Below, in pieces: positions 26,522 through 34,743 of a stretch of 64,000 nucleotides of DNA. Within the stretch, counting starts at the first letter, position 1. The number at the start of each line of letters is the position of its first letter. Location of the stretch: the NCBI GenBank assembly GCA_002376845.1, contig DFOS01000026.1, forward strand, positions 143,317 to 207,316. Direction: 5' to 3'. This DNA is from Bdellovibrionaceae bacterium UBA3535. Its GTDB lineage: Bacteria > Bdellovibrionota > Bdellovibrionia > Bdellovibrionales > UBA840. The notes under the pieces are model-generated. The model worked only from the letters and a program-made list of their open reading frames with translations, was not told the origin of the DNA and ran no database searches. Both the position numbers and the translations under genes were made by a program.

Positions 26522-27415
26522 ATGCTAAAGCGTCTTGCATTTACCAGCATCATATTGCTGCTACTATTAATTGGCTCTTTTTTTCTACTGAAAAGGGATC
26601 TGGTTCTAGATTATTGGGCGCGCTATTTTGGCGAAGAGGACCCAAGAGAAGTCATAGCCCGAGTGGATACGACCTATGGTCAACCCAAATACCGATTGCC
26701 GCGCAAACTGGTCTACAAAAACCTCCGTGAAGGGGATGCCCTACGCTACTTTGATACCATTAGTACAGATGAAAAATCCACCGCTACCATAGCCTTTAAT
26801 TCGGGACTTGTGTTGGAGCTAAAACCCAATTCCATATTGGTTCTCGAGAAACCCAAAGATGGTAGCAGCGGTGAAGTTGTGATCTCGTTCCTACAAGGTA
26901 ATTTCGAAATCTTGCAGCAAGGGGATACAGATAAAGTGATTCTAACCAAAGATAACGAAGCGGTGGATCCTAGCGGCACAAAAATTGAGCCTACCGTTAT
27001 ACCAGAGGTGGAGGAGCTGCCCACACCTACGCCGACGCCTACCCCCACCCCTGTGCCTACCCCACTTCCGACACTGGAAGAAATTGACATTCAGCCAACG
27101 CCTACCCCCGTGGTGCGCAAGCGACCAAAGGAAAGTCTACCCGATGATTACATTGCCAGTATGGTAAAAAAGCAAAAGCCGTTTTTTAATCGCTGCTACG
27201 CTCAACATTTGCGTCTGAACCCCAATGCTGCCGGCCGCATGAATCTTAGTTTTACCATTCAACCCAATGGCGAAGTATCCAATGCGCGGATTCTGAAATC
27301 CACCATAAGCGGGGCGAAACTAGAAAAATGTACTTTGAATATTATTAAGCGTATAAAGTTTAGAGAATTTGATGGAGAGGCTCTGGTAGTGAACTACCCG
27401 ATCAATTACGAATAA
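26522..27415 (+). CDS. Membrane-anchored FecR-like / AgmX C-terminal protein
   Basis: A 297-residue single-pass protein. An N-terminal membrane helix (about 5-23) anchors a periplasmic part with a FecR-like segment (about 70-142, STATIAFNSGLVLELKPNS), a Pro-Thr repeat linker (about 167-197) and a C-terminal domain of the AgmX/PglI type (about 208-297: FFNRCYAQHLRLNP, then GRMNLSFTIQPNGEVSNARI), resembling TonB C-terminal domains. Cys225 and Cys270 could form a disulfide. In deltaproteobacteria such domains occur in gliding or envelope machines; here it follows secG by 22 bases. Function unknown, probably linking inner membrane to a cell-wall or outer-membrane partner. Confidence 0.78.
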   Translation: MLKRLAFTSIILLLLLIGSFFLLKRDLVLDYWARYFGEEDPREVIARVDTTYGQPKYRLPRKLVYKNLREGDALRYFDTISTDEKSTATIAFNSGLVLELKPNSILVLEKPKDGSSGEVVISFLQGNFEILQQGDTDKVILTKDNEAVDPSGTKIEPTVIPEVEELPTPTPTPTPTPVPTPLPTLEEIDIQPTPTPVVRKRPKESLPDDYIASMVKKQKPFFNRCYAQHLRLNPNAAGRMNLSFTIQPNGEVSNARILKSTISGAKLEKCTLNIIKRIKFREFDGEALVVNYPINYE

Positions 27416-27855
27416 TGTTTATGATTGCCATTGCAGCCGGATTGGCTGTCACTTTACAAGCTGGATTGAATCGCTATCTAGCAAACGACTGGGGATTGGG
27501 AAGCGCCATCACCTTAAATCTTGTTATCACGGGCATCATGGGCGTAGCCTATTACCTCTTGGTACACTATAATATTTTGCCTTTGCCTACATATATGCAA
27601 AATAAAGAAATGGCTTGGAAAGTATGGCACTGGTGGGTCTTGATACCTAGCTTTTGCGGCTTTGTGATCGTACTTGGTATGCCATGGGCCATCATTCACC
27701 TGGGAGCTAGCCGCACCATCATCATTGCCATTGCCGCGCAGATCCTGTCCTCTCTACTTTGGGATTTGTTGGTAGAGAAAAATCCTGTTCGCTGGCCGCA
27801 ATACCTCGGTGCGCTATTTACATTTGTCGGCGCCTCCATGATTCTAATCTTTTAA
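27415..27855 (+). CDS. DMT/YdcZ-type small membrane transporter
   Basis: A 146-residue protein with about five hydrophobic helices and the pattern of the DUF606/YdcZ branch of the drug/metabolite transporter superfamily (ATLQAGLNRYLA at the start, HLGASRTIIIAIAAQILSSL in the second half). These half-size proteins are thought to work as dimers in small-molecule export; the substrate is unknown. The ATG overlaps the stop of the AgmX-like gene by one base (TAATG). Confidence 0.78.
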   Translation: MFMIAIAAGLAVTLQAGLNRYLANDWGLGSAITLNLVITGIMGVAYYLLVHYNILPLPTYMQNKEMAWKVWHWWVLIPSFCGFVIVLGMPWAIIHLGASRTIIIAIAAQILSSLLWDLLVEKNPVRWPQYLGALFTFVGASMILIF

Positions 27856-27864
27856 GGAGAATAT

Positions 27865-28611
27865 ATGCGTACCATGAACCCCGCTTTAAACGACAAGGCC
27901 TTTCGCTCCGCCGCTACGGGTACTGACAGAATGACCATTACTGGTGCCGTCAACAAGTCCTTCATTCTTGTTGCCTTGGTATTTGCCACAGCCATATGGA
28001 CTTGGCAAAACACCTTTCCAAGCGGCTGGTCCGCAGGCAGCCAGCCAGTGATCCCTACTTGGTATTTTGGCGTTATCATTGGCACTCTTATTTTGGCCAT
28101 GGTCATTATTTTTAAAAAAACATGGGCTCCCTTCCTAGCTCCCGTCTATGCATTGGCCGAGGGCATGTTACTCGGCACCATTTCCGCTCTATTTGAGTAC
28201 CGCTATCCCGGAATTGTGATTCAAGCCGTATTGGGGACGGCCACCGTACTAATTTCTTTACTGGCGGCGTATCGCAGTGGCCTAATTGAAGTTACAGAAA
28301 ATTTTAAACTCGGTGTGGCCGCCGCAACGGGTGGTATTTTTTTGATTTATCTTCTTACCTTTATTCTCGGTTTTTTTGGCATGAACGTTCCCTACATTCA
28401 TGAAGCCGGTTTGATCGGCATTGGTTTTTCTGTTTTCGTTTGTATCGTGGCCGCTTTAAACCTGGTCTTGGACTTTGACTTTATTGAGCAAGGCGCGGCT
28501 AAGGGCGCACCCAAATATATGGAATGGTATGCAGCCTTTGGCTTGCTGGTAACATTGATCTGGCTATACCTGGAAATTTTAAGATTATTGGCAAAAACAC
28601 GAAGCCGCTAA
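27865..28611 (+). CDS. Bax inhibitor-1/YccA family membrane protein
   Basis: A 248-residue protein with about seven membrane helices. The N-terminal RTMNPALNDKAF and FLAPVYALAEGMLLG are typical of the YccA/YbhL-like branch with a TMBIM fold, as is the charged DFDFIEQGAAKGAPKYMEWYA loop (shown here in part) near the C-terminus. Relatives form pH-sensitive cation leaks or modulate the FtsH protease. A GGAG Shine-Dalgarno precedes the ATG, 9 bases after the previous stop. Confidence 0.85.
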   Translation: MRTMNPALNDKAFRSAATGTDRMTITGAVNKSFILVALVFATAIWTWQNTFPSGWSAGSQPVIPTWYFGVIIGTLILAMVIIFKKTWAPFLAPVYALAEGMLLGTISALFEYRYPGIVIQAVLGTATVLISLLAAYRSGLIEVTENFKLGVAAATGGIFLIYLLTFILGFFGMNVPYIHEAGLIGIGFSVFVCIVAALNLVLDFDFIEQGAAKGAPKYMEWYAAFGLLVTLIWLYLEILRLLAKTRSR

Positions 28612-28683
28612 CCAAATTTAAACAACAGGCTAATACAAATTTAGTGTCGGCATAGAATCCTAAACCAAAGCAAGGAGGCTTTG

Positions 28684-29682
28684 ATGACTGGATTCTTCTG
28701 GGCTTTTTTCGCCCTTTTACAAATATTTGCGTCTCATCAATTTGACCGAAAACTCGACAACTTTGTCTTTGGGTCTTGTAATAAACATCAGCGAGATACC
28801 AATACCTGGGAGAGCATCCTAAATACGAACAGCGATCTGGTTTTAATACTGGGAGATCTTATGTATTCCAACACCTACGATGCCAACGAATATCAGCAGC
28901 ACCTGAATCTTCTATACCAGCAGCGTGGTTTTTCTGATCTGCTCCGAAACGTGGACATGATCACCATCTGGGATGACCATGAATACGGCAAAGATAATGA
29001 TGGCATAGAAAACCCTTTCAAATATCAAGCACAACAACTTTATCTAGATTTCTTTCAAATCCCGGATCACTCTCCCCGTCGCTACCGGCAAGGAATTTAC
29101 GATTCTTATACCTATGGCTCTGGAGAGCAGATGGTTAAGATCTTACTTCTAGACACTCGCTTTAACAAGGAGGTCAATTCCAGTGACGGAGATATTTTGG
29201 GTGAGGAGCAATGGCTTTGGCTTGAAAATGAGCTAGCACAATCCGAAGCGAAAATTCATTTCATCACCTCTACCATTTCCGTCTTAACAAAGGCGGCTCC
29301 AGGAATTGAATCTTGGTATGATCTGCCAAAAGCAAAACGACGCTTGTTTGCCTTGCTAGATAAATACGATGTACCGGGTGTGATATTTTTAAGTGGCGAC
29401 CTACATATTGGAGCCATATTGAGTGACCGCATTCAAGACAAACAATACTTCGAACTCATGTCCAGCGGACTTAACAATCAGGTCCCTAAAAATTTACGAT
29501 TTCCCCTGCGCCTGCTTTTGCCCGATGTTTATATGCAGTTTGAGAAAAACTTTGGCCAAGTTCGTATTCATTGGGAAAAAAGCCCTTTAGAATTGAGCTA
29601 TTTGATCAACAAAGACACGGGCAAGCGCATTCATAGACAAGACTTTGTCTTGTTAAACAAGACTTGGCAGATGAAACACTAG
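28684..29682 (+). CDS. Exported PhoD-like phosphatase/phosphodiesterase
   Basis: A 332-residue protein with a signal peptide (MTGFFWAFFALLQIFA) and a PhoD-type metallophosphatase core: GSCNKHQRD, LILGDLMYSNTYDA, WDDHEYGKDNDG (metal ligands), LLDTRFN, and FLSGDLHIGAI. PhoD enzymes hydrolyse phosphodiesters or phosphomonoesters in the periplasm using Fe and Ca. The frame begins with TTG at 28681, but AAGGAGG (28672-28678) is well placed for the ATG at 28684. The typical N-terminal Ig-like PhoD domain is missing, so it belongs to the short branch. Confidence 0.88.
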   Translation: MTGFFWAFFALLQIFASHQFDRKLDNFVFGSCNKHQRDTNTWESILNTNSDLVLILGDLMYSNTYDANEYQQHLNLLYQQRGFSDLLRNVDMITIWDDHEYGKDNDGIENPFKYQAQQLYLDFFQIPDHSPRRYRQGIYDSYTYGSGEQMVKILLLDTRFNKEVNSSDGDILGEEQWLWLENELAQSEAKIHFITSTISVLTKAAPGIESWYDLPKAKRRLFALLDKYDVPGVIFLSGDLHIGAILSDRIQDKQYFELMSSGLNNQVPKNLRFPLRLLLPDVYMQFEKNFGQVRIHWEKSPLELSYLINKDTGKRIHRQDFVLLNKTWQMKH

Positions 29683-29789
29683 GCATAGGCCTTCGACTCA
29701 TATGGCCGCAAAAAATTGGGAATACGAGTTCCTACTAATAGCGGCTGTAACCCACTTATATTGGCCTGAAAAAATAGTCTTGATCTAAT

Positions 29790-31241
29790 TTAGTGAAACA
29801 AGTACTGACACCGAAAAGGTTTTGCCGCCTCATCTGCAAGCAGCAAAACCACTAGCTCGCTGGCTCCTTGATTTATATTCGTCTTTACATTTTTCTTTAA
29901 TTCTGCTGCTCGTGCCCAAGGACTTGAATATACCGTGGAACCATTCCCGTAAAAATAACCCAGTGGCCGTAAGTCAATCGCAACTTCTGGGTTGTATTTA
30001 TCTCCCGGAATCGTACTAGGTGATATAAGTTTTTGCGCAATATAGAAAAAATAATGATTACCATTATCTTGAAAGCTGTTTTTATAAAAAAAGTTTTCAA
30101 GATTTTTACGGTTCACTTCTTCGCTGGCATCATTAAAAAAAAGAACCTGCTCACCTTGAACCCCATTGCTGGCCTTGAAAACGTAATCGCTCGGCTTCAA
30201 TTTAATTTTTTCAGGTATTTCTGTGACAAGATCGTAGCTTTCAATATCTATTGCTACCTTCCCTTTTTTCTTCATATCATATACCATATGGGTAAACGCT
30301 TTATTATCGATAACTTCGATCCCCGGAGCAACCATTAATTCTATATTCGTTTCTTGCAGAATATGATAATAAAAATCATAATTTAATTCTTTATTAAAAG
30401 TAGGATCTGAGAAGTTTAATATGGCTTTAGTGCCTTCATTAGCTATAATATCACGAATTAAGTCGGTATTTCTACTAGGCTTTATAACACGGATCCCTAA
30501 TTGTTTAAGCTCCTCATATATGCGCAAATCTTCTTTATCATCGATATCTGTTTTTTCAGTGTCATATTGCCAAATTGCCACCGTTTTTTCTATATCTTTA
30601 GGATCATCCAAACTGAGACCTATAGATTCCAAAAAAAATGCAACGCTCGCTTCTATAAAATCAGGCCTAATAAAGTAAGATGGCCAATCACTTGCTGAAG
30701 TCATAGAATCAAAGATGGCTTTAACATCCCCCCGTCCACCAACATTTCCAATATTATCTTCAAGTACCGCCCATCTGCCATCATGCATTCGATATAAATC
30801 TGGACCAAAAAATGCTCTGAGTTTTTCCTTAGGCTGTCCCCGCCACAAAGCACGCAACTTTTCTAAAGACCAACCCTCTAAGTTAAATAAGATATTAATG
30901 TAATCTTCCGAATAGGAATGATTTAAAAAGACATAAGTATAAAAGATACTCACTAAATCTACCATGCGGACATTTATATCTGATATTATATCAATATACT
31001 CTTTTTCTTCCATGACTAAAGGTATTGGATGAATTTTCAGTTTATCCCTAAGTGGAGAATCCTTCATTTTATGACTAAGCTTTTGATTGTTAAAATTTGC
31101 CGGAAAGCCAATTTGATCTAATATAAAATAAGGCAAGCGCTTCTTACCATTATCATCAAAGACTTCGTTGTAACTTGGGTTTGCAAATAGGCAAGCAACG
31201 AACAAATATAAAAATGTATGGAGCATGTCCCAAATTAACAT
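29790..31241 (-). CDS. Circularly permuted ATP-grasp-like protein with signal peptide
   Basis: A 483-residue protein resembling the circularly permuted ATP-grasp families (DUF404/407, glutathionylspermidine-synthase-like). The middle segment MHDGRWAVLEDNIGNVGGRG (about 153-172) matches the D-G-x-W-x-V-L-E-D-N signature, and YVFKASNGVQGEQVLFF (about 373) supplies a nucleotide-loop lysine. Odd point: it opens with a hydrophobic leader (MLHTFLYLFVACLFANPS, if read from Met6), which would put an ATP-using enzyme outside the cytoplasm. The coding sequence is visibly AT-rich compared with its neighbours, suggesting transfer. Neither start has a good Shine-Dalgarno. Confidence 0.7.
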   Translation of the reverse strand: MLIWDMLHTFLYLFVACLFANPSYNEVFDDNGKKRLPYFILDQIGFPANFNNQKLSHKMKDSPLRDKLKIHPIPLVMEEKEYIDIISDINVRMVDLVSIFYTYVFLNHSYSEDYINILFNLEGWSLEKLRALWRGQPKEKLRAFFGPDLYRMHDGRWAVLEDNIGNVGGRGDVKAIFDSMTSASDWPSYFIRPDFIEASVAFFLESIGLSLDDPKDIEKTVAIWQYDTEKTDIDDKEDLRIYEELKQLGIRVIKPSRNTDLIRDIIANEGTKAILNFSDPTFNKELNYDFYYHILQETNIELMVAPGIEVIDNKAFTHMVYDMKKKGKVAIDIESYDLVTEIPEKIKLKPSDYVFKASNGVQGEQVLFFNDASEEVNRKNLENFFYKNSFQDNGNHYFFYIAQKLISPSTIPGDKYNPEVAIDLRPLGYFYGNGSTVYSSPWARAAELKKNVKTNINQGASELVVLLLADEAAKPFRCQYLFH

Positions 31242-31627
31242 CTGCTCGTTTTTTATACAGAAAAATAGTGGATCTCTGTAAAAATTTACTTATCTACTGT
31301 CAAAAAATAGCTTTGGAGTCAGTATACCACGTACCACTCTGATCTATCGCGAAGGTTCTAGGTGTCCTCTATGGCCAAAATAGCCATCCCATAGAAAACC
31401 GTACTCATTCTAGTACAACAGGACTCGCTCCTTAACATTCAACAAATGTACTTCGTATATATAACCCGCATTGAGAACAAATCTAACATGACTGCCCACT
31501 GCCAGGATTCAGAGGCGTGGGATTTGTGCTAAATCTACGCACTTATACGTAGCAGGAAGGCGCATGCCGAACAAAAGCAGCTGCAGCCAAGAGAATTCTT
31601 CGCTATAATCAAACAAAAGGATACAAT
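31242..31627. other. Intergenic region without recognised gene
   Basis: 386 bases between the divergent ATP-grasp and dsbD genes. I see no coding frame of note. An AAGGA element sits just before the dsbD ATG; no convincing promoter or hairpin stands out. Confidence 0.6.
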
Positions 31628-33625
31628 ATGCTCTTATCCCTACTAGCTTCGCTACTATTTGCTACTTCATCGGCGACCGCCCCACATGTTGAGGTTTCCT
31701 TCATTCATGAGACACAGGAGCTCGTTCGCGGGGAAGACAACTATCTCGCCTTTTATTTTGAAATTGATGAAGACTGGCATATTTATTGGAAAAATCCTGG
31801 GGACTCGGGCAAAGAGCCGCGCATTACTTGGCTAGAAACCTCGGGACTGAACCCCTCCGAAATCATTTGGCCAGCCCCGCACAAAATGCCTATCGAAATT
31901 TTGATGAACTATGGCTACGATGGTCAGCAAGCTTTGCCGCTAAAGGTTTTTGTTCCTGAGAATTTTGCAAAGGACGAAGCCACATTAACGGCCCAATTAT
32001 CTTGGCTTATTTGCAAAGTAGAGTGCATTCCGGGAAAAGCAGAATTAAGCCTTACTCTTGCCGTAGCAAATAGTTCTAGCCCAACTGAGGATCGATTCAA
32101 AATACGAACAGCTCTTCATGAAGTGCCTTTATATGAGCCAAATTTGGTGAGCGAGTTTACGATTGATGAATTTATCCATCTCAATTTTGACTTTAGTCAA
32201 GCTTCGATCCCCAAGATCCAATCTGCTTATTTTTATGTGCTAGATGAGCTGGTTGTGCAACATGCTGCTGGCCAACGATTTGTTTTTAAAGATGGACTGC
32301 TTAGCATGAGTCTCAAAAAAGATATCAATATGGCTACAGACCTAGAAAGACTTAATGGGGTGCTCGAGCTTATACCTGAGAACAAAGATTTAGAGCGAAT
32401 CACTTACAACATTGAAGCAAAGCGAAAAAAACAAGATATGGGCCTACTATTGTCCTTGGCCTTTGCTTTTCTTGGCGGAATCATTTTAAACCTTATGCCT
32501 TGTGTTTTCCCCGTGCTATCATTAAAAATTTTGAGCTTTGTTCACCAAGCTAAGGAAGAGAAAAAAAGTGTTCGTATTCATGGTTGGTACTACACACTTG
32601 GCGTTCTTATCTCGTTTTGGGCTCTTACCTTAGCGCTTATCGTATTAAAGGCTAGTGGCGAAGCCGTGGGCTGGGGCTTTCAGTTGCAGTCTCCCTACTT
32701 TGTCACGGCCATGGCCTTTTTATTCTTTTTTATCGGACTCAATTTGCTTGGCTTCTTTGAAGTCGGGGAAAGCCTTAGTGCTGTAGGAGGGCGTACCAGC
32801 AAAAAAGAGGGTTACTTTTCTTCACTGCAAACTGGCGTCCTTGCTACTATCGTGGCTACGCCTTGCACGGCACCTTTTATGGGAGCCGCCATCGGTACGG
32901 CCTTTTCACAGCCAGCCTGGCAAACCTTTTCGATTTTTAGCGCTCTTGCCCTAGGAATGGCGTCTCCCTATATTTTACTCTCCCATTTCCCGCAGTGGCT
33001 CAAGCTTTTACCAAAGCCTGGCTTGTGGATGAAAACCTTTAAAGAGTTTCTGGCCTTTCCCATGCTGGCAACGATGCTGTGGCTACTCTGGGTTCTGCAA
33101 CCTCAGACATCGAGTATTTTTATCTTTGTCGTACTCCTGGCCTTTTTAAGTATTTTGTTTTTGTTTTGGCTGCAGCGTTATTGGAAACGCGCCAAGGTCT
33201 TTTTCTTAATCGCCGGCGCGTTTATTATGGCCACAACCTTTTTACAGATTCCAGAGCGCGCTGTATCCACCGGTCAGATAAGCTCTAGCGCCTGGCAGCC
33301 CTATTCGAATGAAAAACTAGAAAACCTTTTGAGCAATCAACAAGCCGTCTTTATTGATTTTACCGCAAAGTGGTGCATTACCTGCCAAGTAAACAAGAAA
33401 TTGGTTCTGAATACAGATGCGGTACAGAATTATTTTAGTTTAAATAATATCACCTTACTGCAAGCCGACTGGACCAACTCCAATCCAGAGATCACCAAGA
33501 AGCTTGCAGAATTCGGCCGCAACTCCGTGCCTTTATACATATATTATCCCCCTGGCTCCCGCGATCCGAAGATCTTGCCTGAGATCTTGAGCAAGGATAT
33601 GATCTTCTCTCTAACGGAGGAATGA
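31628..33625 (+). CDS. dsbD: Thiol:disulfide interchange protein DsbD/ScsB
   Basis: A 665-residue electron carrier with the three DsbD modules: signal peptide and an exported N-terminal domain with Cys in LICKVECIPG (about 20-265), an eight-helix membrane domain with the redox cysteines Cys292 (LMPCVFPVLS) and Cys413 (ATPCTAPFMG), and a C-terminal thioredoxin domain with W-C583-I-T-C586. It moves reducing power from cytoplasmic thioredoxin to periplasmic partners. The long N-terminal domain is closer to the ScsB/DsbC_N type than to E. coli DsbD. The gene downstream (33628) encodes an exported thioredoxin-like protein, a likely client. Confidence 0.93.
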   Translation: MLLSLLASLLFATSSATAPHVEVSFIHETQELVRGEDNYLAFYFEIDEDWHIYWKNPGDSGKEPRITWLETSGLNPSEIIWPAPHKMPIEILMNYGYDGQQALPLKVFVPENFAKDEATLTAQLSWLICKVECIPGKAELSLTLAVANSSSPTEDRFKIRTALHEVPLYEPNLVSEFTIDEFIHLNFDFSQASIPKIQSAYFYVLDELVVQHAAGQRFVFKDGLLSMSLKKDINMATDLERLNGVLELIPENKDLERITYNIEAKRKKQDMGLLLSLAFAFLGGIILNLMPCVFPVLSLKILSFVHQAKEEKKSVRIHGWYYTLGVLISFWALTLALIVLKASGEAVGWGFQLQSPYFVTAMAFLFFFIGLNLLGFFEVGESLSAVGGRTSKKEGYFSSLQTGVLATIVATPCTAPFMGAAIGTAFSQPAWQTFSIFSALALGMASPYILLSHFPQWLKLLPKPGLWMKTFKEFLAFPMLATMLWLLWVLQPQTSSIFIFVVLLAFLSILFLFWLQRYWKRAKVFFLIAGAFIMATTFLQIPERAVSTGQISSSAWQPYSNEKLENLLSNQQAVFIDFTAKWCITCQVNKKLVLNTDAVQNYFSLNNITLLQADWTNSNPEITKKLAEFGRNSVPLYIYYPPGSRDPKILPEILSKDMIFSLTEE

Positions 33626-33627
33626 TT

Positions 33628-34215
33628 ATGAAAAAGTGCCTAATCGCATTGATGTTTTTAAGTTTACCGGCTATGGCCGCCAAAGTTGGCGCGACGGCCC
33701 CAAGTTTTAACTTGCCCAACCAAAGCGGCAAGCAAGTAAGCCTTGCTGACTACAAAGGAAAAACCGTAGTGCTCGAGTGGTTGAACCACGAATGTCCTTA
33801 CGTAAAAAAACACTACAATGCCGGCAATATGCAAGCGCTGCAAAAAAAGTATACCGGTAAGGATGTAGTATGGCTTTCCATCATCTCTTCGGCACCTGGC
33901 AAGCAGGGCTATATGAAAGGCGAAGAAATCACTAAAGCGGTTGCAGAAAAGAAGGCAGCCCCCTCCCACGTATTGATCGATGCGGACGGCAAAGTAGGCA
34001 AAGCCTACAAGGCAAAAACTACCCCGCATATGTATGTGATCAATCCTGAAGGCACCCTGGTTTACGCTGGCGCTATTGATGACAAGCCAACTACTGACGT
34101 AGAGGACGTAAAGGGTGCGACGAACTATGTTGCCAATGCACTGGATGAATTGATGAATGGTAAAGAAATTTCCAAGTCCTACACCAAAGCTTACGGCTGC
34201 TCGGTGAAATACTAG
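33628..34215 (+). CDS. Exported AhpC/TSA-type thioredoxin-like protein
   Basis: A 195-residue protein with a signal peptide (MKKCLIALMFLSLPAMAA) and a peroxiredoxin/thioredoxin fold (GATAPSFNLPNQSGKQVSLA). The active site is WLNHECPYVKKHY with a single cysteine (Cys56) where TlpA proteins have CxxC; the other mature Cys is near the end (AYGCSVKY). That is the pattern of a peroxiredoxin-like branch often found with DsbD/ScsB. Start: GGAGG at 33616-33620 fits the second ATG (33628), two bases after the dsbD stop. Confidence 0.85.
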   Translation: MKKCLIALMFLSLPAMAAKVGATAPSFNLPNQSGKQVSLADYKGKTVVLEWLNHECPYVKKHYNAGNMQALQKKYTGKDVVWLSIISSAPGKQGYMKGEEITKAVAEKKAAPSHVLIDADGKVGKAYKAKTTPHMYVINPEGTLVYAGAIDDKPTTDVEDVKGATNYVANALDELMNGKEISKSYTKAYGCSVKY

Positions 34216-34223
34216 TTCTTTTC

Positions 34224-34246
34224 AGGGCGTCCGTTGTAGGCGCCCT
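34224..34246 (+). terminator. Possible terminator after the thioredoxin-like gene
   Basis: AGGGCG and CGCCCT form a 6-bp GC-rich stem around an 11-base loop, 8 bases after the stop. The T-tract is poor (AGCCTTTCC), so it is a weak call. Confidence 0.4.
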
Positions 34247-34287
34247 AGCCTTTCCACTCGCTGGGGCAACAACTGATAATCTCAGAG

Positions 34288-34428
34288 ATGAAAGAGGGGA
34301 TTAAATATACTTTGAACGATGAAAAGTATTATACTAGGGCCAATTCTAAAAAAGGTAGATACTTATTACGTATGCCTAAAACCATACAAAAATTAAAACT
34401 AGAAGAAAAAATGCTTTGCAAAAAATAA
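34288..34428 (+). CDS. Possible small basic protein
   Basis: A 46-codon open frame (starts MKEGIKYTLN, ends EEKMLCKK) that is Lys/Arg-rich with Tyr/Arg-rich middle (YYTRANSKKGRYLLRMPK). No clear Shine-Dalgarno and no recognised family. It lies in a 528-base gap; it may be an AT-rich chance frame or the remnant of a longer gene. Confidence 0.25.
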   Translation: MKEGIKYTLNDEKYYTRANSKKGRYLLRMPKTIQKLKLEEKMLCKK

Positions 34429-34743
34429 GTGTCTTAATAGGAAAAATTTGACATTACAAAACAGATATCAAGTCATAACTAAACTGGACTTCCACTAAAT
34501 GACCGGACGCAATACCGGAGGCTTGTGAGTAATTAGAAATCCGTATATCCTGTTCTATTGCGTCTTTGTAGGCTCGGGTTGCGATTTATACATCGGGGTT
34601 TTGACCGTTTAACCTATTAGGCAAGGCGCTTTTTCCTCCCTGAAAGCCTAATAATTTGCAGATGAGCACTTTCAGTATATGAAAGAATTTTAGCCGTTAG
34701 CTATTGGCTTTGAGTTTTCATACAATAATGGCATCACCGATCT
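34429..34743. other. AT-rich intergenic stretch with an inverted repeat
   Basis: No gene seen. TATTAGGC (34615-34622) and GCCTAATA (34646-34653) form a perfect 8-bp dyad around 23 bases. A TTGACA lies near 34448 but no -10 box fits the normal spacing. The repeat is about 90 bases upstream of the papain-like gene. Confidence 0.4.

Noticed and set aside
26994..27100. CCTACGCC-type tandem repeat
   Set aside because: It only encodes the Pro-Thr linker of the FecR/AgmX-like protein, not a DNA element.
34445..34480. TTGACA as a promoter for the papain-like gene
   Set aside because: No -10 box at 16-18 bases, and it lies about 300 bases before the start codon.
34611..34655. Inverted repeat resembling an integron attC site
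   Set aside because: The R/L core triplets (AAC/GTT pairs) are not arranged as in attC and no integrase is near.
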